Positions 42,808-51,929 of a stretch of 64,000 nt of DNA are shown in pieces (position 1 is the first letter of the stretch; each line of letters starts with the position of its first letter). This DNA comes from Amycolatopsis coloradensis (GTDB lineage Bacteria; Actinomycetota; Actinomycetes; Mycobacteriales; Pseudonocardiaceae): NCBI RefSeq assembly GCF_037997115.1, contig NZ_CP150484.1:5166126-5230125 (forward strand), written 5' to 3'. The notes beneath the pieces are model-generated. The model was not told the origin of the DNA. It saw nothing but the letters and a program-made list of their open reading frames with translations, and ran no database searches. A program made the translations under genes and the position numbers.

Positions 42808-44000
42808 AACTGAAAGCAGCGACGGCGGTCGTCGCGGCGCTGACCCTGGCGGCGTGCGGCTCGGAGCAGCCGAAGGAGGTGACCGCGGAAGTCCCGCACG
42901 GCTACGTCGAAGGCGCCGAGGAGGCGGCCGAGGCGCAGTCACGGCTGATCGTCGCCGACACGGACACCGGCGCCGTTCGGGTCGTCGACCTGATCACCGA
43001 GGAGGTGCACGAGGTCGGCCGCGTCGACGGAGTGCGAGCCGTGACGGGTGACGGCCGCTTCGGTTACCTGACCGCTCGTGACGGCACGATCCGGGTGATC
43101 GACAGCGGCTCGTGGATGGTCGACCACGGTGACCACGTCCACTACTACCGGGCGAAGGTCCGGGATGTCGGCGTGGCGCCCGGCAAACAGCCCTTGGCGG
43201 CCTACAGCGATCCCGCCGTCGCCGCACTGTCCTATTCGGACGGTACGACGACGTTGCTGGATCGAGCCGCGCTCGACAAGGGCGCTGTGACCGAACTGGG
43301 GAAGATCACGCGCGAGCCGCACGCGGGTGTCGCGATCCCTTACCGCGAGCACATCATCGCCACGGTGGCGGACGCCGGAAAGCCGCTCGCCCGCGGAGTG
43401 CGCGTCCACGACCGTCAGGGCAAAGCCGTGGCCGAGATCGACCAGCCGTGCCCCGAGCTGCAGGGCCAGGCCGTGACCAGGCGCGGAGTCGTCTTCGGCT
43501 GCGCGGACGGCGCCCTGCTGGTGACCGAAAAGGACGGCGCGTTCGCCGGGGTCAAGATCCCGTACCCGCGCAGCGTAACCGCGCAGGAACGCGCCACCGC
43601 CTTCTTCCACCGGCCCGGTGGCTCCACGCTCGCGGCGCGGGCGGGGGAGTCCGCGGTGTGGTCACTGGACGTCGGCCGACGCAGCTGGCAGTACGTCGAG
43701 ACCGGCCCGGTCGCCGCGGTGAACGCCGTCGGCGAGGGCGGGCCGCTGCTGGTCCTCGCCCGGGACGGAAAGCTGCGCTCCTTCGACGGCTCCGGAAAGG
43801 AACAGACGAGCGTCCCGCTCCTGACGCCGGAAGCGACCGCCGCCGAGGTTCCGTCGATCCAGGTCGATTCGACCCGCGCCTACGTCAACGACCCGCTCTC
43901 GGCCGAGGTGTACGAAATCGACTACAACGACAACCTCCGACGCGCCAGGACGCTGAAGGTCGGCGGCAAGGCGGGGCACATCGTGGAGACCGGCCGATGA
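42804..44000 (+). CDS. aztD: AztD-like zinc chaperone, lipoprotein, His-loop form
   Basis: 398 residues. Lipoprotein signal with lipobox LTLAACGS (Cys17), then a beta-propeller-like chain. The loop VDHGDHVHYYRAK is a strong zinc-loop candidate. At the places where the paralogue downstream has AHHGVAV and GVHGEA, this copy has PHAGVAI and ELQGQA, so two His are lost. AztD hands zinc to the AztC binding protein outside the membrane. It is coupled to aztB and aztC by ATGA overlaps. Assignment to AztD rests on context and pattern. Confidence 0.8.
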   Translation: MKLKAATAVVAALTLAACGSEQPKEVTAEVPHGYVEGAEEAAEAQSRLIVADTDTGAVRVVDLITEEVHEVGRVDGVRAVTGDGRFGYLTARDGTIRVIDSGSWMVDHGDHVHYYRAKVRDVGVAPGKQPLAAYSDPAVAALSYSDGTTTLLDRAALDKGAVTELGKITREPHAGVAIPYREHIIATVADAGKPLARGVRVHDRQGKAVAEIDQPCPELQGQAVTRRGVVFGCADGALLVTEKDGAFAGVKIPYPRSVTAQERATAFFHRPGGSTLAARAGESAVWSLDVGRRSWQYVETGPVAAVNAVGEGGPLLVLARDGKLRSFDGSGKEQTSVPLLTPEATAAEVPSIQVDSTRAYVNDPLSAEVYEIDYNDNLRRARTLKVGGKAGHIVETGR

Positions 44001-44896
44001 GGCGCCGCGTACTCGCCCTGTTCATGGTGGCGCTGCTGGCGGCGGCAGGCTGCTCCGGGACCGGCGGGGGCGGCAAGTCGGTCGTCGTCACGACGAACAT
44101 CCTCGGCGACATCACTCGCGCCGTCGTCGGCGATCAGGCCGAGGTGACGGTGCTGATGAAGCCGAACGCCGACCCGCATTCCTTCGGCATCTCCGCACAG
44201 CAGGCGGCCCAGGTCGAGCGTGCCGGTCTGATCGTCTACAACGGACTCGGGCTCGAAGAGGGGATCCTGCGCACTGTCCGCACGGCCGAGGAAAGCGGCG
44301 TACCGGCGTTGCCCGCCGGGGAGCGGGTGAACCCGATCAGTTACGCCGACAGCAAACCCGATCCCCACTTCTGGACGGATCCGGAACGGGTGCGCGACGC
44401 GGTGAAGACGATCGCCGACGAGGTCGTCGCCCATGTCGACGGGGTCGACGAAGCGGTGATCCGCGCCAACGCCGAACGCTATCGCGGGGAGATCGAGGCG
44501 CTCGACAAGGCGATGACCGAGAAGTTCGGCGGGATTCCGCCGGAGCGCCGGAAGCTGGTCACGAATCACCATGTGTTCGGCTACCTGGCACAGCGGTTCG
44601 GCTTCCAGGTCGTCGGTGCCGTGATCCCCGGCGGTACCACACTCGCTTCACCGAGTTCCTCGGATCTGAAGGCACTCGCCGACACCGTTCGCGCGGCGGG
44701 AGTGCCGGTGATCTTCGCCGATTCCTCGCAACCGGACCGGCTCGCGCGGGTCTTGGCCGAGCAGGCAGGGCTGCACGTCCAGGTGGCCCCGTTGTTCTCG
44801 GAATCGCTCAGTGAACCAGGCCAGGGCGCGGCCACCTATCTCGAAATGATGCGCGCCAACACCGAATCGATCACCACCGGTTTGACCCGTTCCTGA
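43997..44896 (+). CDS. aztC: Zinc-binding lipoprotein AztC (solute-binding protein)
   Basis: 299 residues, cluster A-I metal-binding protein anchored by a lipid (lipobox LAAAGCSG). Zinc ligands are expected at the His of DPHSFG, the His of PDPHFW, the His pair of TNHHVFGYL and the Asp of FADSSQPDRL. The long His-rich loop of ZnuA is missing, as in AztC, which takes zinc from AztD instead. ATG 43997 overlaps the aztD stop. Confidence 0.88.
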   Translation: MRRRVLALFMVALLAAAGCSGTGGGGKSVVVTTNILGDITRAVVGDQAEVTVLMKPNADPHSFGISAQQAAQVERAGLIVYNGLGLEEGILRTVRTAEESGVPALPAGERVNPISYADSKPDPHFWTDPERVRDAVKTIADEVVAHVDGVDEAVIRANAERYRGEIEALDKAMTEKFGGIPPERRKLVTNHHVFGYLAQRFGFQVVGAVIPGGTTLASPSSSDLKALADTVRAAGVPVIFADSSQPDRLARVLAEQAGLHVQVAPLFSESLSEPGQGAATYLEMMRANTESITTGLTRS

Positions 44897-44922
44897 TCGG
44901 AACAGACGAAAGGCACAGGAAA

Positions 44923-46095
44923 ATGGCACGGAAAGCCCGATATCTCGCGCTGATGGCGACGACGGCGAGCACCCTCGCGCTCGCCGCCTGCGGGACCGAA
45001 CAGCCGGCGGCGGAGCCCGCGAAGGACGCGGCTCCGGCACCCGTCGTCGCCGATCCGGTGGCTGTCACCTATGACGGAGGAATCGTTCTGCTCGACGGGA
45101 AGACCTTGAAGGAGGCGAAGAACCTCCCGCTGGAAGGCTTCAACCGGCTCAACCCCGCCGGGAACGACCGGCACCTCCTTGTCTCGACCTCCACCGGATT
45201 CCGGGTCCTCGACGCCGTCGGTGCCGTGCTCACGGACAACGAGGTCAAGGCGGCGAAACCGGGACACGTCGTCCGGCACGCCGGCAAGACGGTGCTGTTC
45301 GCCGACGGGACCGGTGAAGTGACCGTCTTCGACCCGAAGACGATCGGCACCGCGGCGCTCCCCGCGCCGAAGCACAAGACGCCCGAGGCGCATCACGGTG
45401 TGGCCGTCGAACTCGCGAACGGCGAACTGCTCACCACGGTCGGCGACAAGGACAAACGGTCCGGGATCGTGGTGCTGGACAAGGACAAGAAGGAGATCGC
45501 GCGCAACGAGCAGTGCCCCGGCGTGCACGGTGAAGCCGCCGCGCGCGGCGAGGCGGTGGTGGTCGGCTGCCAAACCGGTGCGTTGATCTACCGCAACGGC
45601 GTCATCACCAAGGTGACCAGCCCGGACCCGTACGGGCGCATCGGCAACCAGGCGGGCTCGGACGTCTCCCCGATCACCTTGGGCGACTACAAGGTCGACG
45701 AAGCGGCCGAGCTCGAACGCCCGACCCGGATCTCCCTGATCGACACCGAGAAGGCAACGCTCAAGCACGTCGACATCGGGACCAGCTACACCTTCCGGTC
45801 GCTGGCTCGCGGACCGCAGGGTGAGGCCCTGGTGCTGGGCACCGACGGTCAGATCCACGTGATCGACCCGGTGAGCGGTGCGGTGACGCGGAAGATCGCC
45901 GTCCTCGGTACCTGGCAGGAACCGATCGAGTGGCAGCAGCCGCGCCCGGCGATCTTCGTCCGGGGCGGAACCGCCTACGTCACCGATCCCGGCAAGAAGG
46001 AGATCCACTCCGTGGACCTCGCGTCCGGCACGAAGACCGCGACCGGGACGATTCCGGGAACGCCGAACGAGGTCAGCGGCGTCCTGGGTCACTGA
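44923..46095 (+). CDS. AztD-like zinc chaperone, second paralogue
   Basis: 390 residues, lipoprotein (LALAACGT). Same propeller-like chain as the first AztD-like protein, with KTPEAHHGVAVEL and CPGVHGEAAARG, which hold the His pair and single His expected for metal binding. It lacks the HGDHVHYY loop of the other copy. RBS AAAGGCACAGGA lies before ATG 44923, 26 bases after aztC. The two paralogues have complementary sets of His, suggesting division of labour between zinc capture and zinc holding. End of the operon. Confidence 0.8.
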   Translation: MARKARYLALMATTASTLALAACGTEQPAAEPAKDAAPAPVVADPVAVTYDGGIVLLDGKTLKEAKNLPLEGFNRLNPAGNDRHLLVSTSTGFRVLDAVGAVLTDNEVKAAKPGHVVRHAGKTVLFADGTGEVTVFDPKTIGTAALPAPKHKTPEAHHGVAVELANGELLTTVGDKDKRSGIVVLDKDKKEIARNEQCPGVHGEAAARGEAVVVGCQTGALIYRNGVITKVTSPDPYGRIGNQAGSDVSPITLGDYKVDEAAELERPTRISLIDTEKATLKHVDIGTSYTFRSLARGPQGEALVLGTDGQIHVIDPVSGAVTRKIAVLGTWQEPIEWQQPRPAIFVRGGTAYVTDPGKKEIHSVDLASGTKTATGTIPGTPNEVSGVLGH

Positions 46096-46556
46096 TCTCC
46101 TGGGGCACCTGTCACCAGGCCCCGCTCCCGACGCCGTGAAAGCCACTTTCGCAACGCGCCCATATGAGCAGTTCGGGATGGGGTCGTGAGTGGCAAGGAG
46201 CCTTAAGCACCTACTGCTGGTGCGCGGATGCGGTTTCGCGTGACTGGATGGACAACTCGCGGCTGAACCCCGGCCGCGCGTCGTGTCGTCCATCCAGTCA
46301 CGCGTGTCGTCCGCCGGATCACGCGTGTCGTCCGGTCGGTCACGCGAAATCGCCGGCATCGGTACAGGGTCGTGAGTGGCAAGGGTCGTTAGAGCGGACA
46401 CCCACTGCTGACCTGCGCGAAGGTGAGCACCAGCCATGATCAACCGAAGGTACGAGGCACTCAAGTCCTGATACCGGTCCCACCAGAACCGCCGCGCAAA
46501 GCGCACGAATCGTGCGCCCGCGAAGGGTGTTCCTTGTGGATAAAGATCCCTGCCGT
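46096..46556. repeat. Intergenic repeat cluster
   Basis: 461 bases without a gene. Half-copies of repeat C (CGTGAGTGGCAAGG) start near 46185 and 46373. A perfect 17-base inverted repeat, CGCGTGACTGGATGGAC (46237-46253) with GTCCATCCAGTCACGCG (46288-46304), lies between them. It is followed by two variant copies of CACGCGTGTCGTCC. It separates the zinc operon from the convergent response regulator. Confidence 0.75.
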
Positions 46557-47198
46557 TCAGCGCCGGATCAGCCCGAGGTCGGTCGCGGTGGCGACGGCGG
46601 CGGTACGCGAATCGACGCCGAGTTTGGTGTAGCTGCGGGCCAGATGGGATTTCACCGTGCCTTCGGTCAGGTGGAGCCGATCCGCGATGGCCCGGTTGGA
46701 CAGGCCGTCGGCGACCAGGACCAGGACCTCGATCTCGCGCAGCGTCAGCGCGGTGGCGGGCATCCGCATCCGGTTCATGAGCCGGTCGGCGACGGTCGGG
46801 GCGAGCGTGGTGCGTCCGGCGGCGGCGGTGCGCACGGCGGCGGCAAGATCCTCGGGAGGGGCGTCCTTGAGGAGATAGCCGGTGGCGCCGGCTTCGACGG
46901 CGGGCAGCGTGTCGGCGTCGGTGTCGTAGGTGGTGACGATGAGGACGCGGGGTGCGTCCGGCCGCGCCGTGATCGCCGCGGTGGCCTCGGCGCCGGTCAT
47001 CCCGGAGCCGAACCGCAGGTCCATCAGCACGACGTCGATGTCGCCCTCGGCGGCGCGGGACACCGCTTCCTCAGCGGTCGCGGCTTCGGCCGAGACCACG
47101 AGACCCGGCTCGGTTTCCAGGACGGCACGCAGTCCCGCCCGGACGATGGGGTGGTCGTCGGCCAGCAGGAGCCGGATCGGCGGTTCGGTCACGGGCAT
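46557..47198 (-). CDS. NarL/LuxR-family response regulator
   Basis: 213 residues. Receiver domain: LLLADDHPIVRAG, phospho-acceptor Asp in VVLMDLRFGSG, Thr in VTTYDTD and Lys in GYLLKDAPPED. The C-terminal LuxR helix-turn-helix has TLREIEVLVLVADGLSNRAI and GTVKSHLARSYTKLGV. ATG 47198 overlaps the end of the kinase gene by 10 bases, so kinase and regulator are translationally coupled. The likely target is the divergent ABC exporter beyond the kinase. Confidence 0.9.
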   Translation of the reverse strand: MPVTEPPIRLLLADDHPIVRAGLRAVLETEPGLVVSAEAATAEEAVSRAAEGDIDVVLMDLRFGSGMTGAEATAAITARPDAPRVLIVTTYDTDADTLPAVEAGATGYLLKDAPPEDLAAAVRTAAAGRTTLAPTVADRLMNRMRMPATALTLREIEVLVLVADGLSNRAIADRLHLTEGTVKSHLARSYTKLGVDSRTAAVATATDLGLIRR

Positions 47199-48355
47199 TC
47201 CTTGGGCAGTCGCGCGGACACGGTTGTTCCGTGTCCGCGGGAGGACTCGACGGTGAAGATCCCGTCCAGCGCTTCGGTCCGGGTGCGCATAGCGGTGAGC
47301 CCGAAGCCGCTGTGTTCCGGGTCGAAACCGACGCCGTCGTCGACGACCTCGAGGGTGACGTACTCGCCGCGGTAGCTCAGCGTGACATCGGCGGTGGACG
47401 CGTCGGCGTGCCGGACGGTGTTCGCCAGTGCCGCCTGACCGATGCGCAGCAACGCGACTTCGTGCGCGGTCGGCAGCGGAACGGGGTCGCCGGCGAGGTG
47501 GAAGCGCGCGGTGGTCCGGTGCCGGGCGCTGATGGTGGCGCACAGCCGTTCCAGCGCGTCGGCCAGCGTGGTGTCGTCGAGCGCGGGAGGCGACAGGGCG
47601 ACGACGAACCGGCGGGCTTCGGCGAGGTTGTCCGCGGCGGCTTGACGAGCCTGTTCGACGTAGCGGGCGGCGTTCCCCGCGGTATCGGGCAGTGTCCTTT
47701 CCGCCGCGCGCAACAGGAGTTGAATACTCGACAATCCCTGGGCGAGGGTGTCGTGGATCTCGTGGGCCAGCCGCTCCCGCTCGGCGAGTACTCCCGCCGC
47801 GTGCTGGGCTTCTGCGAGGTCTGCGCGGGTGGCGGTGAGCTCCTCGATCAGGTTCCGGCGACGTTCGCTTTCGCGGTACAGCGCCTGGTAACCCCAGACG
47901 ACGGCGACCGCGACGGCGGCACCGAGTGCCGGGCCGATCGCCGCCGCCGGGGCGAAGGAACCCTGATGGACGGCGAACGCGGTGATCGCCGCCAGCGCGG
48001 TCACGATCACCGCGACCAGGCCTTGTCGGCGCGGCAGCAGATGCAACTGCAGGAAGTACAGCGGGAAGGCGACCCAGACGCCGTCGGCGGTCAGCACTAG
48101 CAGGACCAGCCACACGAGGCCCACCGCGACCAGCCACCACAGGGCGGCCGGCCGGGACGTCCTGACGCGGGGCAGAAGCGGGCCGGCCGCGTACACCACG
48201 GCGCACGTCACCGCCACCGCGACGACCGCTCCCGCTTCGGGTGAGCCATCCGCCACCGCCCGCGCGGCCGCCAGCGCGAGCAGGGCGACGAACAGCAGGT
48301 GCAGACACCAGGTCAGCACCCGGCTGGTCGGGGTCAAAACGGGCACGGCGGTCAC
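47189..48355 (-). CDS. Sensor histidine kinase, NarL-partner type (HisKA_3)
   Basis: 388 residues. Five or six N-terminal membrane helices with short loops and no large outer domain, then a dimerisation domain with the phospho-accepting His in RLAHEIHDTLAQGL (about 195-200). An ATPase domain follows with ALANTVRHADAS, VVDDGVGFDP and GFGLTAMRTR. A membrane-embedded sensor of this shape typically detects cell-envelope or antibiotic stress. GTG start 48355. It faces the ABC exporter across 171 bases. Confidence 0.88.
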   Translation of the reverse strand: MTAVPVLTPTSRVLTWCLHLLFVALLALAAARAVADGSPEAGAVVAVAVTCAVVYAAGPLLPRVRTSRPAALWWLVAVGLVWLVLLVLTADGVWVAFPLYFLQLHLLPRRQGLVAVIVTALAAITAFAVHQGSFAPAAAIGPALGAAVAVAVVWGYQALYRESERRRNLIEELTATRADLAEAQHAAGVLAERERLAHEIHDTLAQGLSSIQLLLRAAERTLPDTAGNAARYVEQARQAAADNLAEARRFVVALSPPALDDTTLADALERLCATISARHRTTARFHLAGDPVPLPTAHEVALLRIGQAALANTVRHADASTADVTLSYRGEYVTLEVVDDGVGFDPEHSGFGLTAMRTRTEALDGIFTVESSRGHGTTVSARLPKECP

Positions 48356-48526
48356 AGTGCGTCCAGATTACGGAGCGGGATCGGCGAGCGCCTCTATCCA
48401 AAGGTAGAGGCGGCGTGCCGTCTTCCGGCGGGCGAAATGCCATCTCCGGCCGGATGCCGTCACGGTCACCGGTGGCGATCGTGGAGAGGTACCCAGCCCA
48501 CCCGCCGGAGAGGACAGACCCGAGCC

Positions 48527-49609
48527 GTGTTCGTCGCCTTGAGAGATCTGAGATTCGCCAAAGGACGGTTCGCCCTGATGGGTGCCGTCGTCGTGCTGAT
48601 CACCTTGCTGGTCGGCTTGTTGTCCGGGCTCACCGCGGGGCTGGGCGAGCAGAACATCTCCGCGATCACCGGCCTGCCCGCGGACAAGATCGTCTTCGCC
48701 GCCCCTGGTGCCGGGCAGAGCCTCTCCTATGCCAATTCCGCTGTCACCGAAACACAGCGGCGGCAGTGGGCCGAGACCCCGGGTGTCACGGCGGCCGAAC
48801 CACTGGGCATAGCCACCACCAAGGCCACCGCGGGCGACCGCAGCGCCGGGATCTCCGTTTTCGGTGTGCGGACCGGGTCGGCGCTCGCCCCGGGCGCCGA
48901 AAGGATCTCCGGCGACTCGGCGGTGCTGTCGACGTCCGCCGCCGACGATCTTGGCGTCCGCAGTGGGGACACCATCGCCGTGGCCGGACGCCCGTTGACG
49001 GTCGCCGCCGTGACGGGAGACGCCTGGTTCAGCCACACACCGGTGATCTGGGCGGGCCTCGACGTCTGGGCGAAGATGGCGCCCCCCACCGACGGCGCGC
49101 CCAGCGCGACCGTGCTCGCGCTGACCACCACGTCCGACGCCGATCTCGGGGCCACCGACCTCGCCGCAGGCACGACGACGGTCTCGAAGAGCGACTCACT
49201 GTCCGCGATCGGCTCCTACACCTCGGAGAACGGTTCGCTGCAACTGATGCGCGGTTTCCTTTTCGCCATCTCCGCCCTCGTGATCGGCGCCTTCTTCACC
49301 GTGTGGACCATCCAGCGCAGCGGTGACATCGCCGTCCTCAAGGCGTTGGGGGCGAGTACCGCCTTCCTGCTGAAGGACGCGCTCGGGCAGGCCGTCGTCC
49401 TTCTCGTCGGCGGCACCGCCATCGGAACCGGCTTGGCCGTCGGGCTCGGCACGATGGTCGACGGCTCCGCCGTGCCCTTCCTGCTGACTCCGGCCACCGT
49501 GCTCGTGCCGTCCGCCGTGATGATCCTGCTCGGCGCGCTGGGCGCGGCGCTTTCCGTCCGCCGCATCACTTCCGTCGATCCGCTGACCGCACTGGGGAGT
49601 GCCCGATGA
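48527..49609 (+). CDS. FtsX-like ABC transporter permease
   Basis: 360 residues: one N-terminal membrane helix (GAVVVLITLLVGLLSGLTAG), a ~200-residue MacB-type outer domain, then three helices (FLFAISALVIGAFFTVWTIQ, LVGGTAIGTGLAVGLG, SAVMILLGALGAALSV). The C-terminal motif [12 protein letters not shown] is typical of FtsX/DevC permeases. GTG 48527 is chosen because it directly precedes the ALRDLRFAKGR start seen in this group. It overlaps the ATPase gene by four bases. It is probably induced by the divergent two-component system. Confidence 0.83.
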   Translation: MFVALRDLRFAKGRFALMGAVVVLITLLVGLLSGLTAGLGEQNISAITGLPADKIVFAAPGAGQSLSYANSAVTETQRRQWAETPGVTAAEPLGIATTKATAGDRSAGISVFGVRTGSALAPGAERISGDSAVLSTSAADDLGVRSGDTIAVAGRPLTVAAVTGDAWFSHTPVIWAGLDVWAKMAPPTDGAPSATVLALTTTSDADLGATDLAAGTTTVSKSDSLSAIGSYTSENGSLQLMRGFLFAISALVIGAFFTVWTIQRSGDIAVLKALGASTAFLLKDALGQAVVLLVGGTAIGTGLAVGLGTMVDGSAVPFLLTPATVLVPSAVMILLGALGAALSVRRITSVDPLTALGSAR

Positions 49610-50331
49610 GCCTGAACCTGACCGGTGTCACCCTCACCTATCCCGACGGTGACACCCGCCTCACCGCACTCGATGACGTCACGTTGGACGTCCCGCCGGG
49701 CACGCTCACCGCGGTCGCCGGCCCCTCCGGCTCCGGCAAGTCCAGCCTGCTCGCCGTCGCGGCCACCCTCATCACCCCGGACCACGGGACCGTCACGGTC
49801 GACGGCACCACGACCACCGGCCTCACCCGCGGCGAACTCACCGGACTTCGCCGGCGCAAGATCGGGATCGTCTTCCAGCAGCCGAATCTGCTGCCCGCCC
49901 TCACAGCCGCCGAGCAGCTTCAGGTCATGGCCCGGATCGACGGCCGCTCCCCGGCCGGAGCACGGGCTGTGGCCATGGACCTGCTGGACGCCGTCGGGCT
50001 CGCGGCGCAGGCGGGGCGTCGCCCGCACCAGCTCTCCGGTGGCCAACGACAGCGGGTGAACATCGCCCGCGCGTTGATGAACGAACCCACCGTGCTGCTG
50101 ATCGACGAACCGACGAGCGCCCTCGATCACGAGCGCGGCGCGGCGGTCATCGACCTGATCGCCAGCCTGACGCGCGAGCGGGCCACCGCCACCGTCCTGG
50201 TCACGCACGACCGCGTCCATCTCAGCGCGGTGGACCGGATCGTCGAAGTGCACGACGGACGGCTCTCCACAAAGGACGGACGTTCGGAACCGCCGTCTTC
50301 GTTCCGATCCATGCGTAAAAGGATCTCGTAA
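49606..50331 (+). CDS. ABC transporter ATP-binding protein, LolD/DevA type
   Basis: 241 residues. Walker [13 protein letters not shown]-loop [13 protein letters not shown], signature [15 protein letters not shown], Walker [14 protein letters not shown]-loop VTHDRV: all canonical. It powers the FtsX-like permease encoded just upstream (ATGA overlap). The last ~20 residues ([15 protein letters not shown]) are extra and basic. The system probably extrudes a peptide or lipid-like toxic compound. Confidence 0.9.
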   Translation: MSLNLTGVTLTYPDGDTRLTALDDVTLDVPPGTLTAVAGPSGSGKSSLLAVAATLITPDHGTVTVDGTTTTGLTRGELTGLRRRKIGIVFQQPNLLPALTAAEQLQVMARIDGRSPAGARAVAMDLLDAVGLAAQAGRRPHQLSGGQRQRVNIARALMNEPTVLLIDEPTSALDHERGAAVIDLIASLTRERATATVLVTHDRVHLSAVDRIVEVHDGRLSTKDGRSEPPSSFRSMRKRIS

Positions 50332-50660
50332 TACGCGGCGAGCAAGGTAATTCGTTCCGCTTTGTCATGCTGTCGCGCGCCCGGATTTCGAAGCCGCTGC
50401 GAATACGTCATTCTTCTGCTCTAATTCCATCGAACTCGGCTGTTTGCCGCCATAACCTTGCACGCTGTCGCGGGGTTATGACCCGCGAGAAACCGGCGGC
50501 CGATCTTTCGTACTTATGGAGGTATCCGTGGAATGCGTCCCGCACTACTTTCCAAACCTGTCATCCCTGCCAAGGCGCCTTGTCCGGCAGGGACTCCCGG
50601 ACCCTGTCGTATGCCCAGCCGCGAATGCGGCCATTCGCGGCGACGACCCCATGAAGGAAA
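50332..50660 (+). promoter_or_regulatory. AT-richer leader and promoter region of the poly-amino-acid locus
   Basis: 329 bases, no gene of its own. Two hairpins: CATAACC (50451-50457) with GGTTATG (50474-50480), and CCGCGAATG (50619-50627) with CATTCGCGG (50632-50640), the latter only 20 bases before the aspartate kinase start. A short frame starting at 50516 after GGAGG could be a leader peptide but overlaps the kinase start in another frame. Composition is AT-richer than its surroundings. Confidence 0.45.
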
Positions 50661-51929
50661 ATGGTGAATTATTCCCCGGAACTCGATGTCGGCCCGGACG
50701 CACCTTTACCTAATCCGCGAAGCGAAGGACTGGTCATACGAAAATACGGTGGATCGTCGCTGGCCACCCCGGCATCGGTGAACCAGGTGGCCGCCGAGGT
50801 GGCGGCGATCGCCGAAGCGGGACATCGGGTGGTCCTCGTCGTGTCGGCGATGGGAGACAGCACCGACCGGCTGATCGCGCTGGCAGGCGAATTCGCCGAA
50901 CCGCCCGCTCCCCGGGAACTCGACCAGTTGATGGCGACCGGCGAACAGGCCTCCGCGGCAGTGCTCGCCATGGCGCTGGCCGAACGCGGGGTCGAAGCCG
51001 TCTCGCTGTCGGGTGATCAGGCGGGGATCGAGGTCGCGGGCGAACCGGGAGCGGGAACCATCGTCCGGGTCGATCCCGGCAAGATCGTCGCGCGGCTGCG
51101 GGACGCGCGGGTCGTCGTGGTCGCCGGGTTCCAGGGACGGACCGCCGACGGTGAACTGCTGACTCTGGGCAGAGGTGGCTCGGATACCACCGCGGTGGCA
51201 CTGGCGGCCGCGCTCGGTGGCTCCGAATGCGAGATCCGCACCGACGTCCACGGCGTTCGCACGGCCGACCCCCGGATCGTGCGGGACACCCGGCCGGACC
51301 GGACGATCTCCTACGACACCATGGTCGAGCTCGCCGGGCTCGGCGCCCGTGTGCTGCATCCCCGATCCGTCGAGCTCGCGCGCCGTCACGGGGTGGCGGT
51401 GCGGGTGAAGCATTCTTCGGATCCCGGCCCGTCCACCGTCGTCACGGCGGGCGAAGAGCCGCTGGAAGGCACTCCCCGCGTCATCGGTATCGCGCACGAA
51501 CGCGACGTGCGGCTGGTCCGGGTCGAAGTTTCGGCCGCGGACGCCGATCGCTACGCACGCGTGCTCACGATGCTGGCCGGCTTCGGCGTGAGACCGGTGA
51601 ACCTGAGCTGGCCCCACCCCGGCGAACTCAGGTTCACCGTCCGGGGTACGGAGCCGCTCGGTCCGCCGATCACCCGGCTCGCGGTGGAGCTGGACGCCCG
51701 CTCCACCGTCTGTGAGGAACTCGGCTCGGTATCCGTGGTCGGTACCGCACTGCTCGATCCGCCCGGTTTCCTGCCCGAGTTGCTGCGGGTCCTCGCCCGT
51801 CACCGGGTCACGGTGCCGTCGATGACGACGTCGCAGTCGCGCCTCACCGCCGTGATCCCCGCCGACGTCGTCGACACGACCGTCCGAGCCCTGCACGACT
51901 CCTTCGGCTTGGCGGAGGACAGGACATGA
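50661..51929 (+). CDS. Aspartate kinase, pathway-dedicated
   Basis: 422 residues. It phosphorylates aspartate to aspartyl-4-phosphate, the route to aspartate semialdehyde and diaminobutyrate. Kinase motifs are IRKYGGSSLATP (Lys28), VSAMGDSTDRL, FQGRTADGELLTLGRGGSDTTA and RTDVHGVRTADPR. The C-terminal regulatory ACT region (VRLVRVEVSAADADRY) is divergent from the housekeeping type, which may make it less sensitive to lysine/threonine feedback; that is inference. RBS AAGGAAA lies before ATG 50661. ATGA overlap with the NRPS gene shows that its product serves that enzyme. Confidence 0.9.
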   Translation: MVNYSPELDVGPDAPLPNPRSEGLVIRKYGGSSLATPASVNQVAAEVAAIAEAGHRVVLVVSAMGDSTDRLIALAGEFAEPPAPRELDQLMATGEQASAAVLAMALAERGVEAVSLSGDQAGIEVAGEPGAGTIVRVDPGKIVARLRDARVVVVAGFQGRTADGELLTLGRGGSDTTAVALAAALGGSECEIRTDVHGVRTADPRIVRDTRPDRTISYDTMVELAGLGARVLHPRSVELARRHGVAVRVKHSSDPGPSTVVTAGEEPLEGTPRVIGIAHERDVRLVRVEVSAADADRYARVLTMLAGFGVRPVNLSWPHPGELRFTVRGTEPLGPPITRLAVELDARSTVCEELGSVSVVGTALLDPPGFLPELLRVLARHRVTVPSMTTSQSRLTAVIPADVVDTTVRALHDSFGLAEDRT

